From Samsonia erythrinae (GTDB taxonomy: Bacteria > Pseudomonadota > Gammaproteobacteria > Enterobacterales > Enterobacteriaceae), in the NCBI RefSeq assembly GCF_004342665.1, contig NZ_SMBY01000004.1, forward strand, positions 31,004 to 95,003: a stretch of DNA of 64,000 nucleotides, in the 5' to 3' direction. The notes beneath the pieces are model-generated. The model ran no database searches. It saw nothing but the letters and a program-made list of their open reading frames with translations, and had not been told where the DNA came from. Each line of letters opens with the position of its first letter. Position 1 is the stretch's first letter. Below are positions 1 through 8,645 of this stretch, piece by piece. A program made the translations under genes and the position numbers.

Positions 1-662
1 TTAACAAAGGTAAGCCCTTTCGTTAATGGCAGAACCGGCCACTGTGACGGATCAACGACGTCGCGGCGGGCATGCAGGAACACCGCGGGATCGCGTTTTT
101 TGTTGTAATCGCCATGACGCCCCAGATCCAGTGAGTGCCAGTCTTCGACGTGGGCATGCCAAAAACCCTGCAAAAAATTCAGCGTTTTTTCCGCATCAAC
201 GCGATTCAGAAGGGCGTAATAGGGCAGGTGGTGCTTGAGTTCATGCACCTGAGATTTGGATTCCGGCCCTTCGGCGTTCAGCGTATCGAGATTAATAAAA
301 CGGTGGCCGCCCCAATAAAACAGGCCGCTATGCTCATCCACAAAATGGGCCAGAAAATATTGGCTTTGTGCGATGGCCTGCTGCTGGTAAGTGTCATTAC
401 CCGTCACTGCGCTCATGGCGCACAACGTTCTTAACCAGTTTTGCTGGCTGGCGAAATTGGAAATTGGCGCATTGCGCCCATCCGGGAACCGCCATACCAC
501 TGGCGCATAGGTTGTTACATCAAAGCCGTCAGCCAGTAATGGCGTTGGATTTCGCTGACTGCGGCCTTTCTCCTGCACGCAGGTGATATGGCTATCCAGT
601 GCGGCAATCCATTCGTCAAGCTGTGACTTCATGCTGGTGTGTAAGTTTATAAAAATACTCAT
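1..662 (-). CDS. pelW: Pectate lyase PelW (PL2 family exopolygalacturonate lyase), 3' part outside window
   Basis: The first 220 codons of a minus-strand gene are visible; the frame is still open at base 1, so the C-terminus lies outside. It reads as a family 2 polysaccharide lyase of the PelW type, which in soft-rot bacteria cleaves imported oligogalacturonates in the cytoplasm from the reducing end. Supporting stretches are GGHRFINLDTL, HELKHHLPYY and FWHAHVEDW. No signal peptide is present, as expected for PelW rather than the secreted Pel enzymes. The ATG at 662 follows a GAAGG ribosome-binding site by about 6 bases. A KdgR-type operator lies 41-62 bases upstream. In Pectobacterium and Dickeya this gene usually precedes togMNAB; that could not be checked here. 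Family assignment is from memory of conserved blocks. Confidence 0.82.
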   Translation of the reverse strand, partial: MSIFINLHTSMKSQLDEWIAALDSHITCVQEKGRSQRNPTPLLADGFDVTTYAPVVWRFPDGRNAPISNFASQQNWLRTLCAMSAVTGNDTYQQQAIAQSQYFLAHFVDEHSGLFYWGGHRFINLDTLNAEGPESKSQVHELKHHLPYYALLNRVDAEKTLNFLQGFWHAHVEDWHSLDLGRHGDYNKKRDPAVFLHARRDVVDPSQWPVLPLTKGLTFV

Positions 663-702
663 GGAGTACCTTCTTTTTTAGAACTGTGTGACAGTTCCTT
701 AT

Positions 703-724
703 AAATAGAAACACTGTTTTGATT
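703..724 (-). promoter_or_regulatory. KdgR operator upstream of pelW
   Basis: The sequence AATAGAAACACTGTTTTGATT is an imperfect palindrome matching the KdgR consensus (AATRAAAYRNYRTTTYATT). It lies just upstream of the pelW start. KdgR is the IclR-type repressor of pectin catabolism, released by 2-keto-3-deoxygluconate. Binding is inferred from the match. Confidence 0.75.
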
Positions 725-870
725 GATTATATTGTGCGATTGACCATGCCGTCATGTACGCAATATCGAAAGTGTGATCAAAGTAGGAACGTTGTTTTGT
801 TTTTTTTAGGAAATGATTTTGGTGAGGCGAGGGAATATAGGAGATAAAATAATAAACTGAAAAGTAAATA

Positions 871-897
871 AAAAGCACAACCGTAATTGTGCTTTTT
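871..897 (-). terminator. Rho-independent terminator after kduD
   Basis: The arms AAGCACAA and TTGTGCTT form a stem with a short loop, followed on the minus strand by a run of T. It sits between the kduD stop and the pelW promoter region and would separate the two transcription units. Confidence 0.8.
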
Positions 898-935
898 GTC
901 GCAGATTGGCGATACAGCGCTAAGAAAAATTGCGC

Positions 936-1697
936 TTAGCGCGCCAGCCAGCCGCCGTCGACGGCGATGGTATAGCCGTTGATGTAATCAGACGCGCTGG
1001 AGGCCAGAAAGACTGCCGGTCCCATCAGGTCCTGCGGTAAGCCCCAGCGGCCTGCCGGGATACGATCCAGGATTTCTTTGCTGCGTTCTTCATCGGCGCG
1101 TAACTGCTGGGTATTGTTTGTTGCCATGTAGCCCGGAGCAATGGCGTTGACGTTAATGCCATGTTTCGCCCACTCGTTCGCCAGCAAACGGGTTACCCCC
1201 ATTACAGCGCTTTTGGATGCGGTGTAAGAAGGCACGCGGATCCCACCCTGGAAGGAGAGCATCGACGCGATGTTGATGATCTTGCCGCCTTTACCTTGCT
1301 TGATGAACTGGCGAGCCACGGTCTGAGACATGAAGAAAACGCTCTTGATGTTCAGGTTCATGACGTCATCCCAGTTTTTCTCGCTGAAGTCGATCGCATC
1401 TTCACGACGAATGATCCCGGCATTGTTGACCAGGATGTCGACGTGACCAAATTCAGCAACGGCTTTTTCTACCAGCGCGGCATGGCCGGCAATATTGCTC
1501 ATGTCGGCAGTCAGGCTAAGGAAGCGGCGTCCTAATGCGGTGACTTTTTCAATGGTTTCTTTTGGTTCAACGATGTTGACCCCAACGATATCACAACCCG
1601 CCTGCGCCAAACCGATAGCCATACCTTGACCCAGGCCCGTATCACAACCTGTGATAAGCGCGACTTTACCTTGCAAATTAAAAGAATTTAAAATCAT
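936..1697 (-). CDS. kduD: 2-dehydro-3-deoxy-D-gluconate 5-dehydrogenase KduD
   Basis: Short-chain dehydrogenase/reductase that reduces 2,5-diketo-3-deoxygluconate to 2-keto-3-deoxygluconate with NAD(P)H, the last step before the shared KDG pathway. The protein has 253 residues from this start, the usual KduD length. It shows the Rossmann motif TGCDTGLG (residues 16-23), NNAG (91-94), a catalytic Ser near 145 and YTASK giving Tyr158 and Lys162. An in-frame ATG two codons upstream (1703) gives MAMILNS; the inner ATG was preferred by family length and better spacing from GAGAG. It lies downstream of kduI on the same strand with an 80-base gap, and is probably co-transcribed under KdgR control. 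Confidence 0.95.
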   Translation of the reverse strand: MILNSFNLQGKVALITGCDTGLGQGMAIGLAQAGCDIVGVNIVEPKETIEKVTALGRRFLSLTADMSNIAGHAALVEKAVAEFGHVDILVNNAGIIRREDAIDFSEKNWDDVMNLNIKSVFFMSQTVARQFIKQGKGGKIINIASMLSFQGGIRVPSYTASKSAVMGVTRLLANEWAKHGINVNAIAPGYMATNNTQQLRADEERSKEILDRIPAGRWGLPQDLMGPAVFLASSASDYINGYTIAVDGGWLAR

Positions 1698-1777
1698 AGC
1701 CATAATCTCTCTGTAAGCGACAATATTCGTCGTTAGCTGTTATTGTAGGGAACACGGGTAATTCCGATGGAAAGCGA

Positions 1778-2614
1778 TTAACGCAACTCGCTAACCTTGA
1801 CGTGATCCATGTCACCGAAAATTTGATTCTCGCCAACCATGCCCCAAATGAAGGTGTAGCGTTTGGTGCCAACACCGGAATGAATTGACCAGCTCGGTGA
1901 AATCACCACCTGCTCGTTTTTAACTACGATGTGACGGGTTTCCTGCGGTTGTCCCATCATGTGGAAAACCGCCGTTTCATCATCCATGTCGAAATAGAAA
2001 TACACTTCCATCCGGCGCTCATGCGTATGGCAAGGCATGGTGTTCCACAGACTGCCTTCGGCCAGCTTGGTTAATCCCATCGTAAGCTGACAGGTGGGCA
2101 AGACATCGGGAACGATGTATTTATTAATGGTGCGGCGATTACAGGTGGCATCTTCGCCCACGGTTTGTGGTGAAGCGTCTGCCTGAGTGATCCTGCGGGT
2201 CGGGTACGTGGTATGCGCCGGCGCGCTGTTATAGTAGAACTTCGCCGGATGGGCGGCGTCAACGCTGGTGAATTGCACATCCTTGGCGCCCATGCCGACA
2301 TAAATCGCTTCTTCATTCCCCACGTCATAGCGCTTACCATCGACGGTCACCACGCCCGGGCCGCCGATATTAATGGCGCCCAACTCGCGGCGCTCAAGGA
2401 AGTAGCTGACGCCCAGCTGCTTGCCCACTTCGCTGCCAATCGCGACGGCGCTGTGTACGGGCATAATACCGCCGATGATGATGCGATCGATGTGGCTGTA
2501 CGTCATCGTGTAGGTATCGGCAGAAAAAATTTGTTCGATTAGGAATTCGCGGCGCAGGGCTGCGGTATCCAACTGCTTTGCATGATCGCTGTGAATGCTT
2601 TGACGAACTTGCAT
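1778..2614 (-). CDS. kduI: 5-keto-4-deoxyuronate isomerase KduI
   Basis: Cupin-fold zinc enzyme converting 5-keto-4-deoxyuronate to 2,5-diketo-3-deoxygluconate in the breakdown of unsaturated galacturonate. At 278 residues it has the standard length. The metal ligands of the family are present: His196, His198 and Glu203 in the [11 protein letters not shown] block, and His245 in SIHSGVG. It is the first gene of a kduI-kduD pair. It is divergent from kdgF, with a KdgR box in the shared intergenic region. The ribosome-binding site GAGG, 7 bases before the ATG, is the end of a 7-unit AG dinucleotide repeat, which is unusual. Confidence 0.96.
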   Translation of the reverse strand: MQVRQSIHSDHAKQLDTAALRREFLIEQIFSADTYTMTYSHIDRIIIGGIMPVHSAVAIGSEVGKQLGVSYFLERRELGAINIGGPGVVTVDGKRYDVGNEEAIYVGMGAKDVQFTSVDAAHPAKFYYNSAPAHTTYPTRRITQADASPQTVGEDATCNRRTINKYIVPDVLPTCQLTMGLTKLAEGSLWNTMPCHTHERRMEVYFYFDMDDETAVFHMMGQPQETRHIVVKNEQVVISPSWSIHSGVGTKRYTFIWGMVGENQIFGDMDHVKVSELR

Positions 2615-2622
2615 GTCTTAGC

Positions 2623-2636
2623 CTCTCTCTCTCTCT
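2623..2636 (-). repeat. (AG)7 dinucleotide tract merging into the kduI ribosome-binding site
   Basis: Seven CT units on the plus strand (AG on the coding strand) end directly in the GAGG Shine-Dalgarno sequence of kduI. Slippage here would change the purine-rich leader but not the SD-to-ATG spacing. Confidence 0.75.
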
Positions 2637-2806
2637 GAGAAAACAAAAAAAACAGGAGTGAGTTCCGGTACCGGAGCCATTCCTGATGAAAGTACCGGGC
2701 GAAACAGGCAATGTCGCGTGGCAGTGACAACGTCACCTATTCCTCATCATGCCCGGTTCTTTCTTGTTATTCGGGATGATAGTTTGGATGGGATGCGAAT
2801 TCAATA

Positions 2807-2827
2807 AAAATGAAATAATGTTTTATT
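2807..2827. promoter_or_regulatory. KdgR operator between kduI and kdgF
   Basis: AAATGAAATAATGTTTTATT fits the KdgR consensus at nearly every defined position. It lies between the divergent kduI and kdgF starts, so one repressor dimer could control both transcription units. Confidence 0.75.
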
Positions 2828-2983
2828 TATTTCTTGAGGGCCGTCATGGTTTTGCTTATTTTAAGTTTCATCCGTGACTGATGTGGCTAGAATGTCGTAA
2901 TCCATACGCATATACGCATTGTTGTGCACCATGTGTCTACGCAATAAAAGGTATGAATCATAAAAGTGTTAAAGGAGAGGATG

Positions 2984-3316
2984 ATGAGAAGGTACTTTAT
3001 TGATGATGAGACGCCGTGGGAAGAGCTGGGGGGCGGCATAAAGCGCAAGATCATGACCTGGAGCGATGATCTGATGATGGTTTATGTGCACTTTGATAAA
3101 GGTGCGATTGGCACGCCGCACAAGCATGATATTCATGACCAGATTGCCTATGTCGCTGCGGGCAGCTTTGAGGTGGTCATTGAAGGTGAAAAACGGATTC
3201 TGAAAACGGGCGATGCTTATCTGGCGGTGAAAAATGAGATGCATGGCGTGGTTTCACTGGAAGACGGCAGCGTTCTGATCGACACCTTCTCGCCCAAACG
3301 GGCTGATTTTCTGTAA
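2984..3316 (+). CDS. kdgF: KdgF, cupin protein that linearises unsaturated uronates
   Basis: Small single-domain cupin of about 110 residues. KdgF proteins speed conversion of the 4,5-unsaturated galacturonate released by oligogalacturonide lyases into the open-chain ketouronate used by KduI. The cupin metal motif is seen in GTPHKHDIHDQ (His46, His48 and a following Gln); NEMHGV supplies a later His. The strong AGGAGAGG sequence precedes two adjacent ATGs (2981 and 2984). The second has better spacing and is used here, but 2981 is nearly as likely. It is divergent from kduI across a KdgR box, matching a role in the same pathway. Confidence 0.9.
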   Translation: MRRYFIDDETPWEELGGGIKRKIMTWSDDLMMVYVHFDKGAIGTPHKHDIHDQIAYVAAGSFEVVIEGEKRILKTGDAYLAVKNEMHGVVSLEDGSVLIDTFSPKRADFL

Positions 3317-3323
3317 TTTCACC

Positions 3324-3353
3324 AACATGGTCGGTCATAGGCCGGCCATGTTT
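3324..3353. terminator. Bidirectional hairpin between kdgF and hxpB
   Basis: AACATGGTCGG and CCGGCCATGTT pair with one G-U, across a 5-base loop. It lies between convergent kdgF and hxpB, 8 bases after the kdgF stop. A short T run follows on the plus strand. Confidence 0.65.
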
Positions 3354-3373
3354 CCTGATAGCCTACGCTTTCG

Positions 3374-4042
3374 CTATACCAGATGTTCTCGCGTCAGCTG
3401 ACTCAGTGAATCCAGTTTGTGATCGGCCAGCGCCCAGCGGGCATCTGCGCGAAATTCCGCTTGTGGGATCACGATAGAGCGCATGCGAGCGGCCTTGGTT
3501 GCTATCATGCCGTTTACCGAATCTTCCAGCGTAATACACTGCAAGGGGGAAACCGCCAGCCCGTTTGCGGCATTCAGATAGACTTCCGGATGCGGTTTAC
3601 TGTAGGGCAGCGCTTCGGCTGACATTAAGACATCAAAATAGTGGGTCAGATTAAACATTCGCAACACTTCCTGCTGCATGTGGAGCGGTGAGGCAGAGGC
3701 CAACCCAATTTTAAGGTTTTGCTCGCGGCACAGCTGTAGCGCATGTTCCACACCCGGCAAAAGAGGACGTCGTTCGGCAACCAATGCGATCGCGCGCTCG
3801 ATAATACGGCGCACGACCTCATCCTTACTCGGCGTGGTCCAGGGGGAACGCTGATACCAGAGGTCGACAACCATATCGATGCGCAGCCCCAACGTGTCTT
3901 TCATTGACTCCCGTAGCGAGATATCGACGCCGAGCGAGGCAATGACCTCCAATTCGGCGCTGTCCCACAGTGGTTCTGAATCAATCAGCAATCCATCCAT
4001 ATCGAAAATCGCTGCGCGTAAAGTAGAAGAATCAAAGGACAT
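3374..4042 (-). CDS. hxpB: HAD-family hexitol phosphatase B (YniC)
   Basis: Haloacid dehalogenase-superfamily phosphatase of 222 residues, matching E. coli YniC/HxpB, which dephosphorylates sugar phosphates including 2-deoxyglucose-6-phosphate and hexitol phosphates. Motif I is FDMDG with nucleophile Asp14 and acid/base Asp16. A Ser in LASASP is motif II, the Lys in YSKPHPEVY is motif III, and LEDSVNG is motif IV. The cap domain lies between motifs I and II. It is monocistronic, divergent from yniB, and convergent with kdgF. The true substrate in this organism cannot be read from sequence. Confidence 0.92.
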   Translation of the reverse strand: MSFDSSTLRAAIFDMDGLLIDSEPLWDSAELEVIASLGVDISLRESMKDTLGLRIDMVVDLWYQRSPWTTPSKDEVVRRIIERAIALVAERRPLLPGVEHALQLCREQNLKIGLASASPLHMQQEVLRMFNLTHYFDVLMSAEALPYSKPHPEVYLNAANGLAVSPLQCITLEDSVNGMIATKAARMRSIVIPQAEFRADARWALADHKLDSLSQLTREHLV

Positions 4043-4343
4043 AGCATGGGCTCCATCACCAAAAAAACAGGAAACTTCGATGGTAAACTATAGGTTAAAT
4101 AAGTCGAGCCGCAGGACAAAGATCCGCTTTTTCACAACGTGAAAGGGTGGCTCGTCAGGGAAGGGCGGCAAATGGGGATCGTACAGCCAATGTGAATGCG
4201 GACTGAAAGATGACGTGGAGAAAAGGGATTGCGGCTTATCAGCCCATGCGGACGATAAAAAGTTGACTGCGCGCAAACTTGCAGTAGGCTACCCTTCGTA
4301 AAACGATACATTACCGATGTTGCGTCGCTAAGAAGGGGTTCTC
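4043..4343. other. Divergent hxpB/yniB intergenic region, no gene seen
   Basis: These 301 bases hold the promoters of both divergent genes. No RNA gene, repeat or convincing operator was recognised. Confidence 0.5.
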
Positions 4344-4892
4344 ATGACGTATCAACAGGCTGGCCGTATTGCCGTGGTTAAACGTATTGGCGGATGGATC
4401 CTTTTTATTCCGGCACTGCTTTCCACCTTTGTTTCGCTAGCTAATTATCTCTACACCTATATTGAGAAAAAACAAGGTATTGATGCTGTTCTTCTGGATT
4501 TTCTGCACCTGATGGTCGACATGGTCCGGTTTAATACGCCTTTCCTGAACCTTTTCTGGTACAACTCGCCCGTGCCGGATTTTACTCGCCTTTCCAGTGC
4601 GGCGACGCTGATGTTCTGGCTAATCTACATCCTGATTTTTGTCGGTCTGGCCTTGCAAGTCTCCGGCGCGCGCATGTCTCGTCAGGCAAAAGCCATTCGG
4701 GAAGGCATTGAAGATCAGATGATTCTGGAAAAAATGAAGGGAAGCGAAGGGAAAACGCGTGAAACGCTGGAGTCACGTGTGGTGGTTCCCGGACACTCGA
4801 TTTTTAAGCAATTCTTTCCGCTCTATATTCTGCCGGTGATTATCGCAGGCGTTGGCTACCTGATACTGCGCTTATTCGGGCTGCTGGTCTGA
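4344..4892 (+). CDS. yniB: Inner-membrane protein YniB, function unknown
   Basis: 182-residue membrane protein matching enterobacterial YniB. It has hydrophobic spans near residues 15-38, 88-108 and 158-180, with a charged cytosolic-looking stretch between the last two (about 110-150, rich in Lys, Arg and Glu). No enzymatic motif is visible. The start follows GAAGGGG by about 7 bases. As in E. coli it sits between hxpB and yniA, here convergent with yniA. Only family identity is supported. Confidence 0.88.
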   Translation: MTYQQAGRIAVVKRIGGWILFIPALLSTFVSLANYLYTYIEKKQGIDAVLLDFLHLMVDMVRFNTPFLNLFWYNSPVPDFTRLSSAATLMFWLIYILIFVGLALQVSGARMSRQAKAIREGIEDQMILEKMKGSEGKTRETLESRVVVPGHSIFKQFFPLYILPVIIAGVGYLILRLFGLLV

Positions 4893-4901
4893 ACAGACGA
4901 T

Positions 4902-4923
4902 CTGGCGCAGCGCACTGCGCCAG
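4902..4923. terminator. Hairpin between convergent yniB and yniA
   Basis: TCTGGCGCA and TGCGCCAG form a GC-rich stem around a 6-base loop, 10 bases after the yniB stop. The T run is poor, so it may be a weak or Rho-assisted terminator. Confidence 0.45.
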
Positions 4924-4946
4924 GTTCTGGCGTCTCTTCTTCGTCA

Positions 4947-5807
4947 TCAGGTTAACAGCTGTTGTTCAATTAACTGTTGCGCGTTCACGACGTGCTTGCC
5001 GCCAAACAGGTTGGCGCGGTTAAGCAGATAGTAAATCTGATAAATGGGTTGACGCTCAATAAACCCTTTATCCAGCGGCCACACGCTCTGGTAGCCGTCA
5101 TAAATCTGCGCAGGCAGCGTCGGATAGCGCGGCAGCATCGCTAAATCGCACTCTCTGTCTCCCCAATAGCAGGCCGGATCGAACAGATACGCGCCATCCT
5201 GACTCCCCGCACAATTATCGGGCCACAGATCGCCGTGCAAGAGTGAGGGCTGGGGTTGATGGCCGGCGAGACGTTCCTCTACGCGTGCGATTAACGTTTC
5301 TATATGACCAAAGTGCATCCCTTTCTCTGCCGCCAACTGCAACTGCCAGCCAATACGCTGTTCGGCGAAAAAGGTGGCCCAGCGCCGTTGCCAGCTGTTG
5401 GGCTGCGGGGTCGTTGAGAGGTCGTTATCGAAATCCAGCCCAAATTGCGGCTGATCGCTCCACTGGTGCAAGTGGGCTAACTGTTCGCCCAGACGCCAGG
5501 CACTATGCGCATCCAACGGTTTGACGGGAAGATATTGCAGCAGCAGAAAACTGTAATCGCGTGAGCTGCCAACACCGTAGACTTCAGGTACGCGCACCGT
5601 ATTACTGCGCGCCAACAAGTGCAGTTGGTCGGCTTCTGCGGTGAATTTCGTCAGCATTTCGCGGTTATCGCATTTGACGAACACGTCATGTTCGCCATAG
5701 CGTACATACCAGGCCGGATGGATTTCGCCGCCGGGTAATTCACGATGCTCATGAATATCCGCAGCACCGTGATGCTCTTCTAAAAGTCGGCTGATAGCTT
5801 GCCACAT
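4947..5807 (-). CDS. yniA: Fructosamine kinase family protein YniA
   Basis: 286-residue member of the fructosamine-3-kinase / ketosamine kinase family in the aminoglycoside-phosphotransferase fold. The catalytic loop is LLHGDLWPDN near residue 193 and the metal-binding Asp is in YLFDPACYWGDRECDLAML. These kinases phosphorylate sugar adducts on proteins or small amines to destabilise them; the substrate of YniA is not established from sequence. The length and the position beside yniB match E. coli. The start is the only good ATG, preceded by a GAGGATGAC stretch. Confidence 0.92.
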   Translation of the reverse strand: MWQAISRLLEEHHGAADIHEHRELPGGEIHPAWYVRYGEHDVFVKCDNREMLTKFTAEADQLHLLARSNTVRVPEVYGVGSSRDYSFLLLQYLPVKPLDAHSAWRLGEQLAHLHQWSDQPQFGLDFDNDLSTTPQPNSWQRRWATFFAEQRIGWQLQLAAEKGMHFGHIETLIARVEERLAGHQPQPSLLHGDLWPDNCAGSQDGAYLFDPACYWGDRECDLAMLPRYPTLPAQIYDGYQSVWPLDKGFIERQPIYQIYYLLNRANLFGGKHVVNAQQLIEQQLLT

Positions 5808-6001
5808 GAGGTCATCCTCCCGTAGATGTTGCCCGATACCTTGCTGATCGTAGGGGTGATACGCTTACGGTAACCCATTGAGCGCAATAAAAATGGAATC
5901 TAACGCACAGTGATAACCGATAGGTGGAGATTGCGGAAACAAATATAGCCGGAATTAAACATAACGCGGTTAGGATGAGGACGAATGCTGTGGTACAGCG
6001 A

Positions 6002-6026
6002 TGACGTAACCGAAACGGTTACGTCA
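6002..6026 (-). terminator. Perfect 11-bp hairpin after sitD
   Basis: TGACGTAACCG and CGGTTACGTCA pair perfectly around AAA, 12 bases after the sitD stop. No strong T run follows on the minus strand, so it may act as a 3' stabiliser rather than an intrinsic terminator. Confidence 0.55.
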
Positions 6027-6037
6027 CGGGGCAAGCG

Positions 6038-6895
6038 TTACGGGGCGTTGACGGCGAGCGGTGAGGCTGGCTGACGTCGCTGTTTGTACTGGTGGTAAAT
6101 CAGTGTCAGCGTAAAGAACAGGGCCTGAATGATGACGATGCAAGGACCGGTCGCGCCGTCAATGTGGAAGCTCATCATGGTGCCGGCAAGACAGGAAATC
6201 ACGGAAACCAGCGTGGCGACGATCAACATGCGATCGAAGCGTTTGCAGAGCATGAAGGCGATAATCCCCGGCGCAATCAGCATGGCGATCACCAAAATCA
6301 CCCCGACGGCCTGGAGTGACGCGACGATGGTCATCGCCAGCAGGCACAGCAAGCCGTAATGCAGCATCCTGACGGGCAGGCCGATAACGCGAGCATGGCT
6401 GGGGTCGAAACAGTACAGCATGAAGTCTCGTCGTTTAAGCAGGATCACGGCCAGCGTCACTCCGGCAATCAGCAGGATTTGCGTCAACTCTGGCCCGGTG
6501 ATGCCCAACACGTTACCAAACAGAATGTGGTTCAGGTGCTGATCGGTGTCGATACGAGCAAACATCACCAGTCCCAGCGCGAACATACCGGAAAAAATGA
6601 TCCCCATGACCGTGTCTTCTTTGACTCTGCTGTTATCTTTTACGTATCCCGTGACGACAGCGCAAACGAGACCGGAAAAGAAAGCGCCGATAACCAGCGG
6701 GATCCCCAGCAAGAACGCGACAACGATGCCGGGCAATACCGCGTGAGAAATGGCGTCGCCCATCAGTGACCACCCCTTGAGCACCAGATAACATGACAGC
6801 ACCGCGCAGACGGTGCCAGTGACAATCGCGGCGAGCAGCGCGCGCTGCATGAACGGGTAGGATAACGGCTCGATAAGCCAGTCAATCAGCATCAT
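6038..6895 (-). CDS. sitD: Mn/Fe ABC transporter permease SitD (YfeD-like)
   Basis: 285-residue ABC-3 family permease with eight to nine hydrophobic spans. It is the second of two related permeases that form the membrane channel of the SitABCD/YfeABCD metal importer. The family-typical block KGWSLMGDAISHAVLPG appears near residue 40 and is shared with SitC. Its start overlaps the sitC stop by 4 bases (ATGA), indicating translational coupling. The C-terminus is short and basic (QYKQRRQ). The adjacent second ATG (6892) is an equally possible start. Confidence 0.92.
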   Translation of the reverse strand: MMLIDWLIEPLSYPFMQRALLAAIVTGTVCAVLSCYLVLKGWSLMGDAISHAVLPGIVVAFLLGIPLVIGAFFSGLVCAVVTGYVKDNSRVKEDTVMGIIFSGMFALGLVMFARIDTDQHLNHILFGNVLGITGPELTQILLIAGVTLAVILLKRRDFMLYCFDPSHARVIGLPVRMLHYGLLCLLAMTIVASLQAVGVILVIAMLIAPGIIAFMLCKRFDRMLIVATLVSVISCLAGTMMSFHIDGATGPCIVIIQALFFTLTLIYHQYKQRRQPASPLAVNAP

Positions 6896-7755
6896 AAGGC
6901 GTCTCCTGATTGATCGCGTCGCCGCAGACGACGCGATGCCAGCAGTCCGTGTTTGGGGGCAAAAACAAACGCCAGCAGGAAGATAACGGTTTGCAACGTG
7001 ACGATAACGCCGCCGGTTGCGCCATCGAGGAAGAAACTGAGATACGCGCCTACCGCGCTGGTGACGGCGCCCAGTGCGATGGAGATCACCACCAGACGAC
7101 CAAACCGATCGGTGAGCAGGTAAGCCGTCGCGCCCGGCGTAATCACCATCGCGATCACCAGAATGGCGCCTACGGTTTGCAGCGCGGCGACGGTACAGGC
7201 GCTGAGTAGTGTAAAGAACAGAATTTTCAGCTTCAGGGGCGAAAGGCCAATCGAACGGGCATGGTTTTCATCGAAAAAAACGGCCAGCAGATCTTTCCAC
7301 AGCAGGCAGAGGATCACGAACGTCACGCCGGTAATGATTTGAACTTGCAGAATATCTTCGTCGGCAATCCCCAAAATATTGCCGAAAATAATGGATTGTA
7401 CGTTGATGGACGTCGGATTGAGCGAAATAATCAGCAGGCCAACGGCAAAAAAGCTTGAGAAAATAAAGCCGATAATCGCATCTTCGCGCAATCGGGTGAG
7501 ATGGCGGATGATGGTCATCGCCAGTGCGGCAAGCATACCGGTAAAAAATGCGCCGGCGGCGTAGGGCAGGCCCAGGGCATAAGCGCCCGCGACGCCAGGT
7601 ACAACGGAGTGCGAGAGCGCATCGCCCATCAGCGACCAGCCTTTCAGCATAAGATAGGCCGAAAGAAAGGCGCAGACGCCGCCGACCATCGCGCTGACCC
7701 AGATCGCCTTGAACATGTAGTTATAGCTGAATGGCTGCAATAAAATATCGATCAT
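6892..7755 (-). CDS. sitC: Mn/Fe ABC transporter permease SitC (YfeC-like)
   Basis: 287-residue ABC-3 family permease, paralogous to SitD, with KGWSLMGDALSHSVVPG near residue 39. Multiple hydrophobic segments run through the protein, and a cytosolic HARSIGLSPL loop lies near residue 167. It pairs with SitD in the inner membrane and couples to the ATPase SitB. It shares one base with sitB and four with sitD, so the operon is tightly packed. The sit and yfe names refer to the same transporter type; metal preference (Mn versus Fe) cannot be decided here. Confidence 0.92.
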   Translation of the reverse strand: MIDILLQPFSYNYMFKAIWVSAMVGGVCAFLSAYLMLKGWSLMGDALSHSVVPGVAGAYALGLPYAAGAFFTGMLAALAMTIIRHLTRLREDAIIGFIFSSFFAVGLLIISLNPTSINVQSIIFGNILGIADEDILQVQIITGVTFVILCLLWKDLLAVFFDENHARSIGLSPLKLKILFFTLLSACTVAALQTVGAILVIAMVITPGATAYLLTDRFGRLVVISIALGAVTSAVGAYLSFFLDGATGGVIVTLQTVIFLLAFVFAPKHGLLASRRLRRRDQSGDAL

Positions 7756-8645
7756 CAGGGCTTTTTCTCCCCTGAGATGGTGCGTGAGGCTGGGGGATCG
7801 CTCTTGGTCGAGCCATAGAACACCGCCGGACGCTCATCGTCTGTCAGGACCGTTACCGAGCGCACATCGTCGTCATCGTGAAGGTGAGCGCCGCCGAGGT
7901 TGATGTGGCGCAGCACGCCGCCGAAGGTTTTTTCCAGATTACTTTGGGTAAAGGTACTGTCCGTCGGCCCAGCGGCTAAAACGGTGCGATTGACCAAAAT
8001 GACGTTATCGCAAAACTCCGGGACGCTGCCAAGGTTGTGCGTGGCGACCAGAATCAGGTGCCCTTCATCGCGCAAGGTACGCAGCAAATCGATAATGGCA
8101 TTTTCCGTTTTTACGTCCACGCCGGTGAATGGCTCATCCAAGAGCAGAACGCTGCCTTGTTGAGCCAGTGCGCGAGCCAGAAATACGCGCTTTTTCTGAC
8201 CGCCGGACAACTCGCCAATCTGACGATGTTGCAACGCTGAAAGCCCGACGCGCTCCAGCGATTCGGCCACAATCGCGCGATCCTGCTGACTGGGGATACG
8301 CAGGAAATTCATTTTTCCGTAGCGGCCCATCATCACGACATCGGACACCAGTACCGGAAAGTTCCAGTCGACGTCCTCTGTTTGCGGCACATAGGCGACC
8401 AGATTTTGCTTCAGTGCCAGATAGAGGGGTTTTTGGTTGAGCAGCACCTGTCCTGATGTCGGTTTGACTAATCCCATAATACTTTTGAACAGCGTGGATT
8501 TCCCGCTGCCATTAACGCCAACCAGCGCGCAAATCGTACCGCCAGTGAGGGCGAAAGAGGCATGGCGAATGGCCTGATGCCCATTGCTGTAAGTAACCGA
8601 AACATCATTAACTTCTAATGACTGTACTGCTCGATCGCGACTCAT
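7755..8645 (-). CDS. sitB: Mn/Fe ABC transporter ATP-binding protein SitB (YfeB-like)
   Basis: 296-residue ABC ATPase that powers the SitC/SitD permease. The Walker A motif is GVNGSGKST (about residues 43-51), the signature is LSGGQKKR, and Walker B is VLLLDEPF followed by the D-loop and a switch His in ATHN. The last roughly 45 residues extend beyond the ATPase core, with a His/Asp-rich stretch (HLHDDDD) that might contact metal; this is inference. The start overlaps the sitA stop by 4 bases. Confidence 0.94.
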   Translation of the reverse strand: MSRDRAVQSLEVNDVSVTYSNGHQAIRHASFALTGGTICALVGVNGSGKSTLFKSIMGLVKPTSGQVLLNQKPLYLALKQNLVAYVPQTEDVDWNFPVLVSDVVMMGRYGKMNFLRIPSQQDRAIVAESLERVGLSALQHRQIGELSGGQKKRVFLARALAQQGSVLLLDEPFTGVDVKTENAIIDLLRTLRDEGHLILVATHNLGSVPEFCDNVILVNRTVLAAGPTDSTFTQSNLEKTFGGVLRHINLGGAHLHDDDDVRSVTVLTDDERPAVFYGSTKSDPPASRTISGEKKP

